Assembly (NCBI RefSeq): GCF_020283565.1
Contig: NC_060059.1
Span: 49,496,572-49,560,571 of the forward strand
Origin: Trifolium pratense
Lineage: Eukaryota > Streptophyta > Magnoliopsida > Fabales > Fabaceae
DNA length: 64,000 bases
Reading direction: 5' to 3'
Shown: piece by piece, positions 44,101 through 55,280 of the stretch
How positions within the stretch are numbered: the stretch's first letter is position 1
Layout of the letters: each line of letters opens with the position of its first letter
Translations under genes and position numbers: made by a program
Notes under the pieces: model-generated
The model's database searches: none
Told to the model about the DNA's origin: nothing
Seen by the model: only the letters and a program-made list of their open reading frames with translations

Positions 44101-46491
44101 TTAATCATTGCGATAGAACTCTTTATCAAGATTAATGATAAAGTCATCCCAGTATTCTTCCTCTTCAATTTCCAAGTTCTGATTGTTAACTTGAGAACTT
44201 GTCAACCATGTGTCTAGGACATAAGCCCTTCTTCCTTTGCATAGGACTTGTTTCCATACTTTAGGTAAGGCATATCCTTTCCTAGTTGGTAAATCTGAAT
44301 GATACATTATTTCAGCTTTTGGTACCCATCTTCTGGGTCCACGCTTGTTAGTCCACACATGCTTACTATGTTGTCTAGTGTTAGAGAAAGATCTTGGTTT
44401 GGAATAATAACCTTTTTGAAATCTTTTCTTTGTTTGAAATTTGTTATTGTTCCAAGATTTGGATTGTTTATGATTCCAGGGTTTGTATCTATTATCAATC
44501 CCATGTTTTGATTGATTATATCTACTGACTCTAGAATCATAAATAATCTGAGTCTTGTACTTCAACTGAGATTTGGAGTTAGAATTTTTCTTTTTAAAAA
44601 CTTCTGATGTTTTAGGTTGACTAGCTTCAGGTACTGAAGTTCCTTTGAGTCCAGAATTTGAAGTCTCAGATGTTGAAGTTTTCAGAACTTCTGAACTAAT
44701 GTTCTCAGGTTCTGAACAACTTCTATCTTCTGAGCTTTTCTTTCCAGATCCTGAGGAACTAGGTTCCTCTGAGCTGTCAGCTTCTAAATCACTCAGATCA
44801 TCATTGTCATTTTCACAAATACCAGGATTCTTTCCCTCTTCACTTGGTGGAACAACATAATAAACCCAAGATTTTCCAACCTTTTTGGCAAAGGTCTTCA
44901 GCTTTGAATATGTTCTACCATATTCATAGCCAAGTCCTTCTCCTCTATGTCTTAAAACATTATAAATTCTATTAGCAGCTTTGCTCTTCCCAAGGTTGAG
45001 ATGCACAAACTGTTGAAGAGCTATTTCCTGCTCATCAATAGGTTTGTGACAAACAGCACAACCCTTTTCAAAGTCATCTACTCTATTCAGAGTTTCTTGA
45101 TATAGACCTTGAAAATGTTCTGCTTGCTCAGTCAGAGTGTTAAGCTTTTCTTGTAAAACTTTTTGTTTACTTAACACTCTGAGATGTTTCTCAATGACCT
45201 TGTTAAGTGCAGTTATAAGTTGAGATTTAGAGCAATCAGAGAATACCTCATCAGTTACTTCTGAATCTGATTCTGATTCATCGTCTGAGTCTATATCTGA
45301 GTCAGCTGAAGCCATCAGGGCTAGATTTGCCTCTTCTTCTTCCTCAACTTCTTCCTCAGATGATAGCTCTTCAAAAGTAGCCATCAGACTCTTTTTCAAT
45401 TTGCTCTTGAATTGTTGCTTCTTTGAGCTGTATCTTTTGTTTTTGTCTTTAGCAGACATTTTTGGACAATCAGCAATAAAGTGTCCTGGCTTCTTACAGT
45501 TGAAGCAGTTCTTTTGATCATCCTTTTTGCTGACAAAATTTCTGGAGCTGTTACCTCTGAAATTTCTTTTGTTAAATCTGTTCCATTGCTGAAACTTGGT
45601 GAATAAAGCAAACTCATCCTCATTCATCTCATCCTCTTGACCATCAGCAGAAGATTCTTCTTCAACATCAAGAAGCTGAGTCTTAAGAGCCTTAGAAGTA
45701 GTCTTAGTTGACTGTAAAGCCACTGACTTGGACTTCTTCTTAGTTTCTGAGTCAGCATCCAGAACCATCTCATGGCTTCTGAGATTGCTTATCAGAGCTT
45801 CAAGACTCAGAGTCTTGAGATTTTGAGCTTCCTCTATTGCAGTGACCTTAGGTCTCCAAGCAATAGGAAGACTTCTCAGAATCTTCTGAACATGGTCATA
45901 GGTGGAATAACTTCTCTTGAGAGCTTTAAGACCAGATACAAGGATTTGAAACCTTGTAAACATAGTCTCAATGTTTTCATCTTGTTGCATAGTGAATAGT
46001 TCATATTGCCTTATCAAAAGACTAGCTTTAGCCTCTTGAACCTTTTCATTACCATCATAGGTAGCACACATAGAATCAAAGATAGATTTAGCAGTAGACT
46101 TGTCCTCTATTCTGACATAGTCTTCATGTCTAATAGCACCAACAACAATGTCCTTTACTCTATGATGCTTAGTGTAGGTTTTTAAGTTAGCTGGTGTGAG
46201 TAACTTTCTATGCTCAATGGACAACCTTCCATGTTCATTTAAGTTTTCAAAGGTTACTCCCAGCTCAACCAAATCCCACAACTCATGATCAATAGCAGTA
46301 ATATTGCTATACAGTCTTTCCTTCCACCACTCAAATAATGATGCATCACCATTGAATATAGGAGCTTTTCTATTGCCACTATGTTCATGTGATTCATTAC
46401 TTAAGTAGTCATAACCAAAAGCATTTCTAGGACCACCACCAGCACCACTGGCCTCACCGGTTCTAGTGCTACTATCGTCTCCTCCAGACAT
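44101..46491 (-). CDS. gag: Gag protein of element A
   Basis: This is the 796-residue structural protein of the virus-like particle. The start ATG at 46491 lies 71 bp inside the 5' LTR edge. Residues about 45-245 are the Copia capsid-type domain (UBN2-like: [25 protein letters not shown], then [19 protein letters not shown] and [17 protein letters not shown]). A CCHC zinc knuckle ([14 protein letters not shown]) is at 329-342. The C-terminal half is long for Copia, as in Sireviruses: an acidic segment ([11 protein letters not shown]), a coiled-coil region around 430-480, a CAVCHKPID segment, and a serine- then lysine/arginine-rich tail before the stop. The pol frame opens at the gag stop. Confidence 0.9.
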   Translation of the reverse strand: MSGGDDSSTRTGEASGAGGGPRNAFGYDYLSNESHEHSGNRKAPIFNGDASLFEWWKERLYSNITAIDHELWDLVELGVTFENLNEHGRLSIEHRKLLTPANLKTYTKHHRVKDIVVGAIRHEDYVRIEDKSTAKSIFDSMCATYDGNEKVQEAKASLLIRQYELFTMQQDENIETMFTRFQILVSGLKALKRSYSTYDHVQKILRSLPIAWRPKVTAIEEAQNLKTLSLEALISNLRSHEMVLDADSETKKKSKSVALQSTKTTSKALKTQLLDVEEESSADGQEDEMNEDEFALFTKFQQWNRFNKRNFRGNSSRNFVSKKDDQKNCFNCKKPGHFIADCPKMSAKDKNKRYSSKKQQFKSKLKKSLMATFEELSSEEEVEEEEEANLALMASADSDIDSDDESESDSEVTDEVFSDCSKSQLITALNKVIEKHLRVLSKQKVLQEKLNTLTEQAEHFQGLYQETLNRVDDFEKGCAVCHKPIDEQEIALQQFVHLNLGKSKAANRIYNVLRHRGEGLGYEYGRTYSKLKTFAKKVGKSWVYYVVPPSEEGKNPGICENDNDDLSDLEADSSEEPSSSGSGKKSSEDRSCSEPENISSEVLKTSTSETSNSGLKGTSVPEASQPKTSEVFKKKNSNSKSQLKYKTQIIYDSRVSRYNQSKHGIDNRYKPWNHKQSKSWNNNKFQTKKRFQKGYYSKPRSFSNTRQHSKHVWTNKRGPRRWVPKAEIMYHSDLPTRKGYALPKVWKQVLCKGRRAYVLDTWLTSSQVNNQNLEIEEEEYWDDFIINLDKEFYRND

Positions 46492-46540
46492 AGTGTTCTC
46501 ACAAGATCTTTACTGTCTCACTGTTAAGTGAAAGTAACAG

Positions 46541-46559
46541 ACCAGAGCTCTAGATACCA
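46541..46559 (-). other. Primer-binding site of element A, initiator tRNA-Met type
   Basis: The minus strand reads TGGTATCTAGAGCTCTGG starting two bases after the 5' LTR. It is close to the TGGTATCAGAGC complement of plant initiator tRNA-Met, with a small mismatch or insertion. Confidence 0.75.
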
Positions 46560-46561
46560 AT

Positions 46562-47649
46562 TGAAGGTGTGAAAACACAAGAAGGGGGGGGTTGAATTGT
46601 GTTTTAGCCAAGTTAAAACTTTTTCAAGTTCTTAACTCAACTACGTTAGCAGCGGATAAATAACACAAATAAAAGCAAGATAGAGAGAGAGAAATCACAC
46701 AAGCAATTTATACTGGTTCCTCTCACAAAACGAGAGTAGTCCAGTCCCCTTGCACTTCCAAGGGAGTTCACTATAATCACACAAGATTACACCTGCTCAA
46801 GCACACAAGCAAGAGACTTCTCAACAATGCTTAAGCACACAAGCTTAAGACTTCACACTTAAGCACACAAGCTTAAGTTTCTCAAGTAATAGTAAAGTAT
46901 ATAACAATATACAAATGCTCTTAATAGAACCTAATGAAAGTCAATACAAAGAGTACAGAGTATTAGACTAAGTGCAAAAACACTTAACAGCGGTTCAGAG
47001 CTTGTATATCACAAAGTTCAGAGTTTGTTTTTCGTACGTTCAATCCTTAATAATTGTATATGTGTTGTAGCTGATTCTTCTAGTATATATACCACTAGAA
47101 AAGAGTCGTTGCAAAAAGAACCGTTGGAGTTGATAATCTTTTGTCTTCAAGTAGTCTGTCTTGATGCAGTTTGGTTGTATCCAAAACTAAGAAAGAGTTT
47201 CAGGTACTTTGACTACAGCAGAGAAGACTTTCCTTATTCAGCTAACAAAACTGAAGACCCACGTTCTTAAGTTAGAACAGACAAACAGAGGGTAGCTGAA
47301 CTGATCAGGCTTGAAAGGTCCTTTTCTTCATTGGTAGAAGAGTTGACTTGCAAAGAGAATCTTCACAGATATCAAAAAGATCTTCAGAGGTTGATGACGC
47401 TTTAGTCACTCAAGAAGTTCTGAAGACTTCATCCTCTGAAGGTTGTAACTTCTGAAGTCCAACATCTTCTGAGCGCTTGTGAACTTCTGAATTCACATCC
47501 TCTGAACTTCACTCAGAGCTTATATGATGCTTATATCTGCGCACTTAAAATAAATTTTTAGTCCTTCCAATTGTTAATTAATACTTTGTTATCATCAAAA
47601 CCTTTATAGATTTAGGGGCAAACATTTTTAAATCAATTTTGTTCCAACA
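46562..47649 (-). repeat. 5' LTR of element A
   Basis: It is 1088 bp, the same length as the 3' LTR, with two visible substitutions between them. Transcription would start here and run leftward, away from array copy 9. A TATATATA box lies near 47084-47091 on the minus strand. Confidence 0.93.
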
Positions 47650-47996
47650 TAAGGGAGCAACAAAGAGACTACCAGTACCACCCTATATATAAAATAAAGT
47701 CGAAGAAATATATTTTTAAGGACTACAATCAAGGCCTAAAATATTTAAAATTTAATTTCTTACTATTTAATGTTATCAAAAGAATATAATAATAAAAAAT
47801 TTACTAAATATTTTTAAACGTGGACCGAACTAATTGACTAATATACACTGAACATTTATATTTGGCAAATAATATAGAGTTACTATATGAGTGGTTAGCG
47901 ATGTCTATATATTTTTGTGTGTATGTGTGAGAGAGAGTAATTCCTCATTCTGCACATTGTCTAAGCATCTTTAGGGTTTCATTTGAGAATATCATC

Positions 47997-48496
47997 ATGA
48001 TGAAAGTAGGAAGCATTCTCTTAGCCGTTGGAATTTTATTTGCTCTCTTCAACCTCAACTACGGCTCAGGTAAACATATCACTTTCCATTATTAATTTTA
48101 ATATTAGAATTTTTTATGTTCTTATTATTCATAGATAACTTTCTTAAAGTGTGTAAGTTATTCTCAAAGAGTTTAATTCTTATGTAAAAATTTGTTTGCA
48201 CCTTTAGCAAATTACATGCAATCATATTAACATTCTTAATGATCTAACTTTTATGATTTTGTTTTGATGTATACAATGTTGTAGATGTGGTGCAAAAAGA
48301 TGATTTCAAATTTTGTCGCCAAAGTATGACATTGAGTGGAAATTGTCAAAATTCTCCTACATGCTTTACAGTATTCAATGCTAAATATGGAGCAAGCGCC
48401 ACCACTCACAATTGTAATTGTCAAGATGCTGGTAAAAGCCACACTTGTTCATGCTGTATTAATTGTGATTATACAGATGGTAAAACTCCTTGTTAG
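47997..48496 (+). CDS. Secreted ten-cysteine peptide, array copy 9
   Basis: Exons are 47997-48069 and 48285-48496. Gly-5 subtype with the same mature peptide. Only 347 bp of array DNA remain upstream before the 5' LTR of element A, but the TATA box at 47905 and leader are intact; if distal control elements existed, this copy has lost them or gained LTR sequence. Its 3' flank (gaacttataatc, caatagtacc) matches copies 1 and 10 rather than copy 8. Confidence 0.82.
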
Positions 48497-50291
48497 AATC
48501 TCAAATAGTGCACTATGTTATCAACTTAGTGTGGCGAGAGGTTGAACTTATAATCTCATGGAAGTTGAATTCAAGTTGTACACTGGTCAATAGTACCATT
48601 ATTATTAATAAGAATTTTCTTTGTCAATGTTTTATAAAAACTTTATTAATATTGTTAAAAATTAATGTAATTTAATAAATAATGTCTTGACGTCCCAATA
48701 ATTGTGTTGTTATATTTTGAGTTTTGGTACGATCTTATTATCTTTTTTTATTTTCATTTCAATAAATATATAAATAGTTTATTTGTGAGAAATGTTGGCG
48801 GGTGAGATTATTAAACTCTCAACTCTTATCTTTTCAACCCTTTTATCAAATGAAAAAGAAAAAGCAACAAAACCTAAAGAAACTAAAGACTAATGCCTTT
48901 ATATATTGATTGAAAAGGCATTTGTAAAAATATAAGAAATATCAACAAGATAACAAGTGCAAATCTAAGTTTGTAGGAAATTGATATATTTTTGAACCCC
49001 AGACTATCCACTCAATTTAAAGGTGAAATTATAGTCACTACTCACTAGGCTAATTGACTAAAAAAAATGTAAATTATAATCTTAAGATGTGAAGTTCGAA
49101 TCCTGTCAGGAACAATTGTAAAATCGGCATCAATGCACTTAAATTAATAATAATAAAAAAAATATAAATTATAAATCCTATTGATATCTTAATAATATTT
49201 TACTGTAAGTATAAACATTAGTAAGTGGTGTAACAGGCACATGAACCGGTGCATTCGAAAAGTATGAACCTGTTCAGAGACAAATTATTAATAATATAAA
49301 ATCTTGAACAACTTATGCATCGATGCAAGCAGGCCATGCGTAGTTCAAGATCCCCGTGAACTAATTCATGCACCGGTGCAAGAATGTCTCGGGTTTTTAG
49401 AAACCAAGCTATGAACCAGTTCAAATGAACCACGAATCGGTGCATGAAATCCGGAAGACATGCACTGGTTCATACCATGTATGCATTGGTTAAAAAATGC
49501 TGATATTTGAAATATAAGCTAAGTTCAATGCATTTTTGAAAACCTATTTAGAAAATTGTGATTCTAAAATTGTCTTAATCAAATCAATCTATTTTAATCT
49601 TATTTTTGACATCATTCAAAACAAACGAGAGTGTATGTGCACGAACAATTAGGTGCATAACTATACTTTTAGAAGTAAATTTTTAATCTATGGTCCTGCA
49701 CACTAGAACATACATCAGAGTATCCAATCGTTCTATTACACATTGTTATCATAAACACCTTAGAGACATTGTTCTAGAATCCATTTTGGTTCAACAATAA
49801 TGTTTTTAATTATGTGGTAATTATTAAATAATTTATTAAAAATTAAAATTTATAAAATTTTAAATTAAATTTTTCAAATTTTACCGCGTTAGTACTCTTC
49901 CATTCCAATTATTTATTTGGTTTGAAAATTTTTTTTTCGGTAAATAAGGGAGCAACAAAGAGACTACCAGTACCACCCTATATATAAAATAAAGTCGAAG
50001 AAATATATTTTTAAAGACTACAATCAAGGCCTAAAATATTTAAAATTTAATTTCTTACTATTTAATGTTATCAAAAGAATATAACAATAAAAAATTTACT
50101 AAATATTTTTAAACATTGACCGAACTAATTGACTAATATACACTGAACATTTATATTTTGCAAATAATATAGAGTTACTATATGAGTGGTTAGCGATGTC
50201 TATATATTTTTGTGTGTATGTGTGAGAGAGAGTAATTCATCATTCTGCACATTGTCTCAGCATCTTTAGGGTTTCATTTGAGAATATCATC

Positions 50292-50791
50292 ATGATGAAA
50301 GTAGGAAGCATTCTCTTAGCCGTTGGAATTTTATTTGCTCTCTTCAACCTCAACTACGGCTCAGGTAAACATATCACTTTCCATTATTAATTTTAATATT
50401 AGAATTTTTTATGTTCTTATTATTCATAGATAACTTTCTTAAAGTGTGTAAGTTATTCTCAAAGAGTTTGATTCTTATGTAAAAATTTGTTTGCACCATT
50501 AGCAAATTACATGCAATCATATTAACATTCTTAATGATCTAACTTTTATGATTTTGTTTTGATGTATACAATGTTGTAGATGTGGTGCAAAAAGATGATT
50601 TCAAATTTTGTCGCCAAAGTATGACATTGAGTGGAAATTGTCAAAATTCTCCTACATGCTTTACAGTATTCAATGCTAAATATGGAGCAAGCGCCACAAC
50701 TCACAATTGTAATTGTCAAGATGCTGGTAAAAGCCACACTTGTTCATGCTGTATTAATTGTGATTATACAGATGGTAAAACTCCTTGTTAG
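50292..50791 (+). CDS. Secreted ten-cysteine peptide, array copy 10 (mosaic)
   Basis: Exons are 50292-50364 and 50580-50791. The leader is of the Glu-5 subtype (ttcatcattctgc, gtctcagcat), but residue 5 is Gly, so this copy combines variants of both subtypes. Exon 2 has one synonymous change (acc to aca) and the intron has one private change (caccatt for cacctt near 50494); the mature peptide is unchanged. Element B lies 902 bp after the stop. Greater divergence of spacer than of exon 2 hints that the peptide sequence is kept, though the numbers are small. Confidence 0.82.
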
Positions 50792-51693
50792 AATCTCAAA
50801 TAGTGCACAATGCTATCAACTTAGTGTGGCGAGAGGTTGAACTTATAATCTCATGGAAGTTGAATTCAAGTTGTACACTGGTCAATAGTACCATTATTAT
50901 TAATAAGAATTTTCTTTTTCAATGTTTTATAAAAACTTTATTAATATTGTTAAAAATTAATATAATTTAATAAATAATGTCTTGACGTCCCAATAATTGT
51001 GTTATGTTTTGAGTTTTGGTACGATCTTATTATCTTTTTTTATTTTCATTTCAATAAATATATAAATAGTTTAATTGTGAGAAATGTTGGCCGGTGAGAT
51101 TATTAAACTCTCAACTCTTATCTTTTCAACCCTTTTATCAAATGAAAAAGAAAAAGCAACAAAACCTTAATGCCTTTATATATTGATTGAAAAGGCATTT
51201 GTAAAAATATAAGAAATATCAACAAGATAACAAGTGCAAATCTAAGTTTGTAGGAAATTGATATATTTTTGAACCCCAGACTATCCACTCAATTTAAAGG
51301 TGAAATTATAGTCACTACTCACTAGGCTAATTGACTAAAAAAAATGTAAATTATAATATTAAGGTGTGAAGTTCGAATCCTGTCCGGAACAATTGTAAAA
51401 TCGGCATCAATGCACTTAAATTAATAATAATAAAAAAAATATAAATTATAAATCCTATTGATATCTTAATAATATTTTACTGTAAGTATAAACATTAGTA
51501 AGTGGTGTAACATGCACATGAACCGGTGCATTCGGAAAGTATGAACCTGTTCAGAGACAAATTATTAATAATATAAAATCTTGAACAACTTATGCATCGA
51601 TGCAAGCAGGCCATGCATAGTTCAAGATCCCCGTGAACTAATTCATGCACCGGTGCAAGAATGTCTCGGGTTTATAGAAACCAAGCTATGAAC

Positions 51694-52811
51694 TGTTGGA
51701 ACAAAATTGATTTAAATGTTTGCCCCTAAATCTATAAAGGTTTTGATGATAACAAAGTATTAATTAACAATTGGAAGGACTAAAAATTTATTTTGAGTGC
51801 GCAGATATAAGCATCATATAAGCTCTGAGTGAAGTTCAGAGGATGTGAATTCAGAAGTTCACAAGCGCTCAGAAGATGTTGGACTTCAGAGGTTACAACC
51901 TTCAGAGGATGAAGACTTCAGAACTTCTTGTCTGTCTACAATCTTCATCAACCTCTGAAGATCTCTTTGAAAGCTGTAAAGATTCCCTTTGCTAGTCAAC
52001 TCTTCTACCAATGAAGAAAAGGACCTTTCAAGCCTGATCAGTTCAGCTACCTCTATTTTGTCTGTCCTAACTTGAGAACGTGGGTCTTCAGTTTTGTTAG
52101 CTGAATAAGGAAAGTCCACTCTGCAGTAGTCAAAGTATCCGAAACTCTTTCTTAGTTTTGGATACAACCAAACTGCATCAAGACAGACTGCTTGAAGACA
52201 AAAGATTATCAACTCCAACGGTTCTTTTTGCAACGACTCTTTTCTAGTGGTATATATACTAGAAGATTCAGCTACAACATATACAATTATCAAGATTTAA
52301 ACGTGCGCTGAACAAACTCTGAACCTTGTGATATACAAGCTCTGAACCTCTGTCAAGTGTTTTTGCACTTTAGCCAAATACTCTGTACTATTTGTATTTG
52401 CTCTCTTTAGGTTCATCTAAGAGCATTTGTATATTTTTATATACTTTACTATTTACTTGAGGAAACTTAAGCTTGTGTGCTTAAGTGTGAAACTTAAGCT
52501 TGTGTGCTTAAGTGTGAAGTCTTAAGCTTGTGTGCTTGAGCATTGTTGAGAAGTCTCTTGCTTGTGTGCTTGAGCAGGTGTAATCTTGTGTGATTATAGT
52601 GAACTCCCTTGGAAGTGCAAGGGGACTGGACTACTCTCGTTTTGTGAGAGGAACCAGTAAAAATTGCTTGTGTGATCTCTCTCTCTCTATCTTGTTATTA
52701 TTTGTGTTATTTATCCGCTGCTAACGTAGTTGAGTTAAGAACTTGAAAAAGTTTTAACTTAGCTAAAACACAATTCAACCCCCCCCCCTTTCTTGTGTTT
52801 TCACACCTTCA
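51694..52811 (+). repeat. 5' LTR of element B
   Basis: Begins TGTTGGAACA, ends CACACCTTCA. A TATATATA box is at 52251-52258. TTCAGA words cluster at 51830-51960. Tandem cttaagcttgtgtg repeats lie near 52468-52540. An antisense 135-codon open frame (51886-52293) recurs in the other LTR, but in element A its equivalent is broken, so I do not call it a gene. Confidence 0.93.
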
Positions 52812-52813
52812 AT

Positions 52814-52831
52814 TGGCATCAGAGCACCTGG
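52814..52831 (+). other. Primer-binding site of element B, initiator tRNA-Met type
   Basis: TGGCATCAGAGCACCTGG starts two bases after the LTR and matches the TGGTATCAGAGC consensus with one mismatch. Confidence 0.82.
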
Positions 52832-52881
52832 TCTGTTACTTTCACTTAACAGTGAGACAGTAAAGATCTTGTGAGAACACT

Positions 52882-55278
52882 ATGTCTGGAGGAGATGATA
52901 GTAGTACTAGAACTACTGGTGAAGGTGAGGCCAGTGGTGCTGGTGGTGGTCCTAGAAATGCTTTTGGTTTTGACTACTTAAGTAATGAATCACATGAACA
53001 TAGTGGCAACAGAAAAGCCCCTATATTCAATGGTGATGCTTCATTATTTGAATGGTGGAAAGAGAGACTGTATAGCAATATTACTGCTATTGATCATGAG
53101 TTGTGGGATTTGGTTGAGTTGGGAGTAACTTTTGAAAACTTAAATGAACATGGAAGGTTGTCCATTGAGCATAGAAAGTTACTCACACCAGCTAACCTAA
53201 AAATCTACACTAAGCATCATAGAGTAAAGGACATTGTTGTTGGCGCTATTAGACATGAGGATTATGTCAGAATAGAGAACAAGTCTACTGCTAAATCTAT
53301 CTTTGATTCTATGTGTGCTACCTATGATGGTAATGAAAAGGTTCAAGAGGCTAAAGCTAGTCTTTTGATAAGACAATATGAACTTTTCACTATGCAACAA
53401 GATGAAAACATTGAGACTATGTTTACAAGATTTCAAATCCTTGTATCTGGTCTTAAAGCTCTTAAGAGAAGTTATTCTACCTATGACCATGTTCAGAAGA
53501 TTCTGAGAAGTCTTCCTATTGCTTGGAGACCTAAAGTCACTGCAATAGAGGAAGCTCAAAATCTCAAGACTCTGAGTCTTGAAGCTCTGATAAGCAATCT
53601 CAGAAGCCATGAGATGGTTCTGGATGCTGACTCAGAAACTAAGAAGAAGTCTAAGTCAGTGGCTTTACAGTCAACTAAGACTACTTCTAAGGCTCTTAAG
53701 ACTCAGCTTCTTGATATTGAAGAAGAATCTTCTGCTGATGGTCAAGAGGATGAGATGAATAAGGATGAGTTTGCTTTATTCACCAAGTTTCAGCAATGGA
53801 ACAGATTTAACAAAAGAAATTTCAGAGGTAACAGCTCCAGAAATTTTGTCAGCAAAAAGGATGATCAGAAGAACTGCTTCAACTGTAAGAAGCCAGGACA
53901 CTTTATTGCTGACTGTCCAGAAATGTCTGCTAAAGACAAAAGCAAAAGATACAGCTCAAAGAAGCAACAATTCAAGAGTAAATTGAGAAAGAGTCTGATG
54001 GCTACTTTTGAAGAGCTATCATCTGAGGAAGAAGTTGAGGAAGAAGAAGAGGCAAATCTAGCCCTGATGGCTTCAGCTGACTCAGATGTAGACTCAGACG
54101 ATGAATCAGAATCAGATTCAGAAGTAACTGATGAGGTATTTTCTGATTGCTCTAAATCTCAACTTATAACTGCACTTAACAAGGTCATTGAGAAACATCT
54201 CAGAGTGCTAAGTAAACAAAAAGTTTTACAAGAAAAGCTTAACACTCTGACTGAGCAAACAGAACATTTTCAAGGTCTATATCAAGAAACTCTGAATAGA
54301 GTAGATGACTTTGAAAAGGGTTGTGCTGTTTGTCACAAACCTATTGATGAGCAGGAAATAGCTCTTCAACAGTTTGTGCATCTCAACCTTGGGAAGAGCA
54401 AAGCTGCTAATAGAATTTATAATGTTTTAAGACATAGAGGAGAAGGACTTGGCTATGAATATGGTAGAACATATTCAAAGCTGAAGACCTTTGCCAAAAA
54501 GGTTGGAAAATCTTGGGTTTATTATGTTGTTCCACCAAGTGAAGAGGGAAAGAATCCTGGTAGTGTTGAAAATGACAATGATGATCTGAATGATTTAGAA
54601 GCTGACAGCTCAGAGGAACCAAGTGCCTCAGGATCTGGAAAGAAAAGTTCAGAAGATAGAAGTTGTTCAGAACCTGAGAACATTAGTTCATATGTTCTGA
54701 AAGCTTCAACATCTGAAACTTCAAATTCTGAATCCAAAGGAACTTCAGTACCTGAAGCTAGTCAATCTAAAAGATCAGAAGTTTTTAAAAGAAAAAATTC
54801 TAACTTCAAATCTCAGATGAAGTACAGGACTCAGATTATTTATGATTCTAGAGTCAGTAGATATAATCAATCAGAAATTGGGATTGATGATAAATACAAA
54901 CCCTGGAATCATAAACAATCCAAATCCTGGAATAATAACAAATTTCAAAAGAAAAGATTTCAAAAAGGTCATTATTCCAAACCAAGATCTTTCTCTAACA
55001 CTAGACAACATAATAAGCATGTTTGGACTAACAAGCGTGGACCCAGAAGATGGGTACCAAAAGCTGAAATTATGTATCATTCAGATTTACCAACTAGGAA
55101 AGGATATGTCCTACCTAAAGTATGGAAACAAGTCCTATGCAAAGGAAGAAGGGCCTATGTCCTTGACCAATGGCTGACAAGTTCTCAAGATAATAATCAG
55201 AACTTGATAAATGAAGAGGAAGAATATTGGGATGACCTTATCATTAACTGTGATAAAGAGTTCCACCGTAGTGATTAA
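52882..55278 (+). CDS. gag: Gag protein of element B
   Basis: The 798-residue protein starts at ATG 52882 and is nearly collinear with element A gag, with two extra residues net, including a small Thr/Gly/Glu insertion near residue 12. The capsid-type domain ([16 protein letters not shown]) and CCHC zinc knuckle ([14 protein letters not shown]) are intact, as is the acidic and coiled-coil C-terminal half. Differences from A are scattered substitutions concentrated in the serine-rich and lysine-rich tail. The frame is uninterrupted, so this protein can probably still be made. Its stop overlaps the opening of the -1 pol frame. Confidence 0.9.
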   Translation: MSGGDDSSTRTTGEGEASGAGGGPRNAFGFDYLSNESHEHSGNRKAPIFNGDASLFEWWKERLYSNITAIDHELWDLVELGVTFENLNEHGRLSIEHRKLLTPANLKIYTKHHRVKDIVVGAIRHEDYVRIENKSTAKSIFDSMCATYDGNEKVQEAKASLLIRQYELFTMQQDENIETMFTRFQILVSGLKALKRSYSTYDHVQKILRSLPIAWRPKVTAIEEAQNLKTLSLEALISNLRSHEMVLDADSETKKKSKSVALQSTKTTSKALKTQLLDIEEESSADGQEDEMNKDEFALFTKFQQWNRFNKRNFRGNSSRNFVSKKDDQKNCFNCKKPGHFIADCPEMSAKDKSKRYSSKKQQFKSKLRKSLMATFEELSSEEEVEEEEEANLALMASADSDVDSDDESESDSEVTDEVFSDCSKSQLITALNKVIEKHLRVLSKQKVLQEKLNTLTEQTEHFQGLYQETLNRVDDFEKGCAVCHKPIDEQEIALQQFVHLNLGKSKAANRIYNVLRHRGEGLGYEYGRTYSKLKTFAKKVGKSWVYYVVPPSEEGKNPGSVENDNDDLNDLEADSSEEPSASGSGKKSSEDRSCSEPENISSYVLKASTSETSNSESKGTSVPEASQSKRSEVFKRKNSNFKSQMKYRTQIIYDSRVSRYNQSEIGIDDKYKPWNHKQSKSWNNNKFQKKRFQKGHYSKPRSFSNTRQHNKHVWTNKRGPRRWVPKAEIMYHSDLPTRKGYVLPKVWKQVLCKGRRAYVLDQWLTSSQDNNQNLINEEEEYWDDLIINCDKEFHRSD

Positions 55279-55280
55279 AG

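Larger units (their letters stand above)
35595..47649 (-). mobile_element. Element A: full-length Sirevirus-type Ty1/Copia retrotransposon with antisense gene
   Basis: This 12,055-bp element is bounded by two 1088-bp LTRs and a perfect TAAGG target duplication (35590-35594 and 47650-47654). On the minus strand it reads 5' LTR, initiator-tRNA-Met primer site, gag, pol, env-like ORF, 3' region, polypurine tracts, 3' LTR. A small gene on the plus strand lies between the env-like ORF and the 3' LTR. Comparing the LTRs by eye I find only two substitutions, so it inserted very recently into the array. All large frames are open, so it may be autonomous. Gene order and the extra ORF point to the Sirevirus/Maximus-SIRE group. 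Confidence 0.93.
47650..51693 (+). repeat. Tandem array, middle block between elements A and B
   Basis: This continues the unit interrupted at 35594 (the TAAGG duplication is shared) and carries copies 9 and 10. The tenth unit is the most diverged in the window: it lacks 15 bp near 51168 and 3 bp near 51003 that the others have, and carries private substitutions (for example aacattgacc for aacgtggacc near 50112). Block ends inside the palindrome cluster, where element B is inserted. Confidence 0.95.

Noticed and set aside
51886..52293. Antisense 135-codon open frame in both LTRs of element B
   Set aside because: Identity between LTRs is automatic, and in element A the equivalent frame is interrupted, so there is no evidence of selection.
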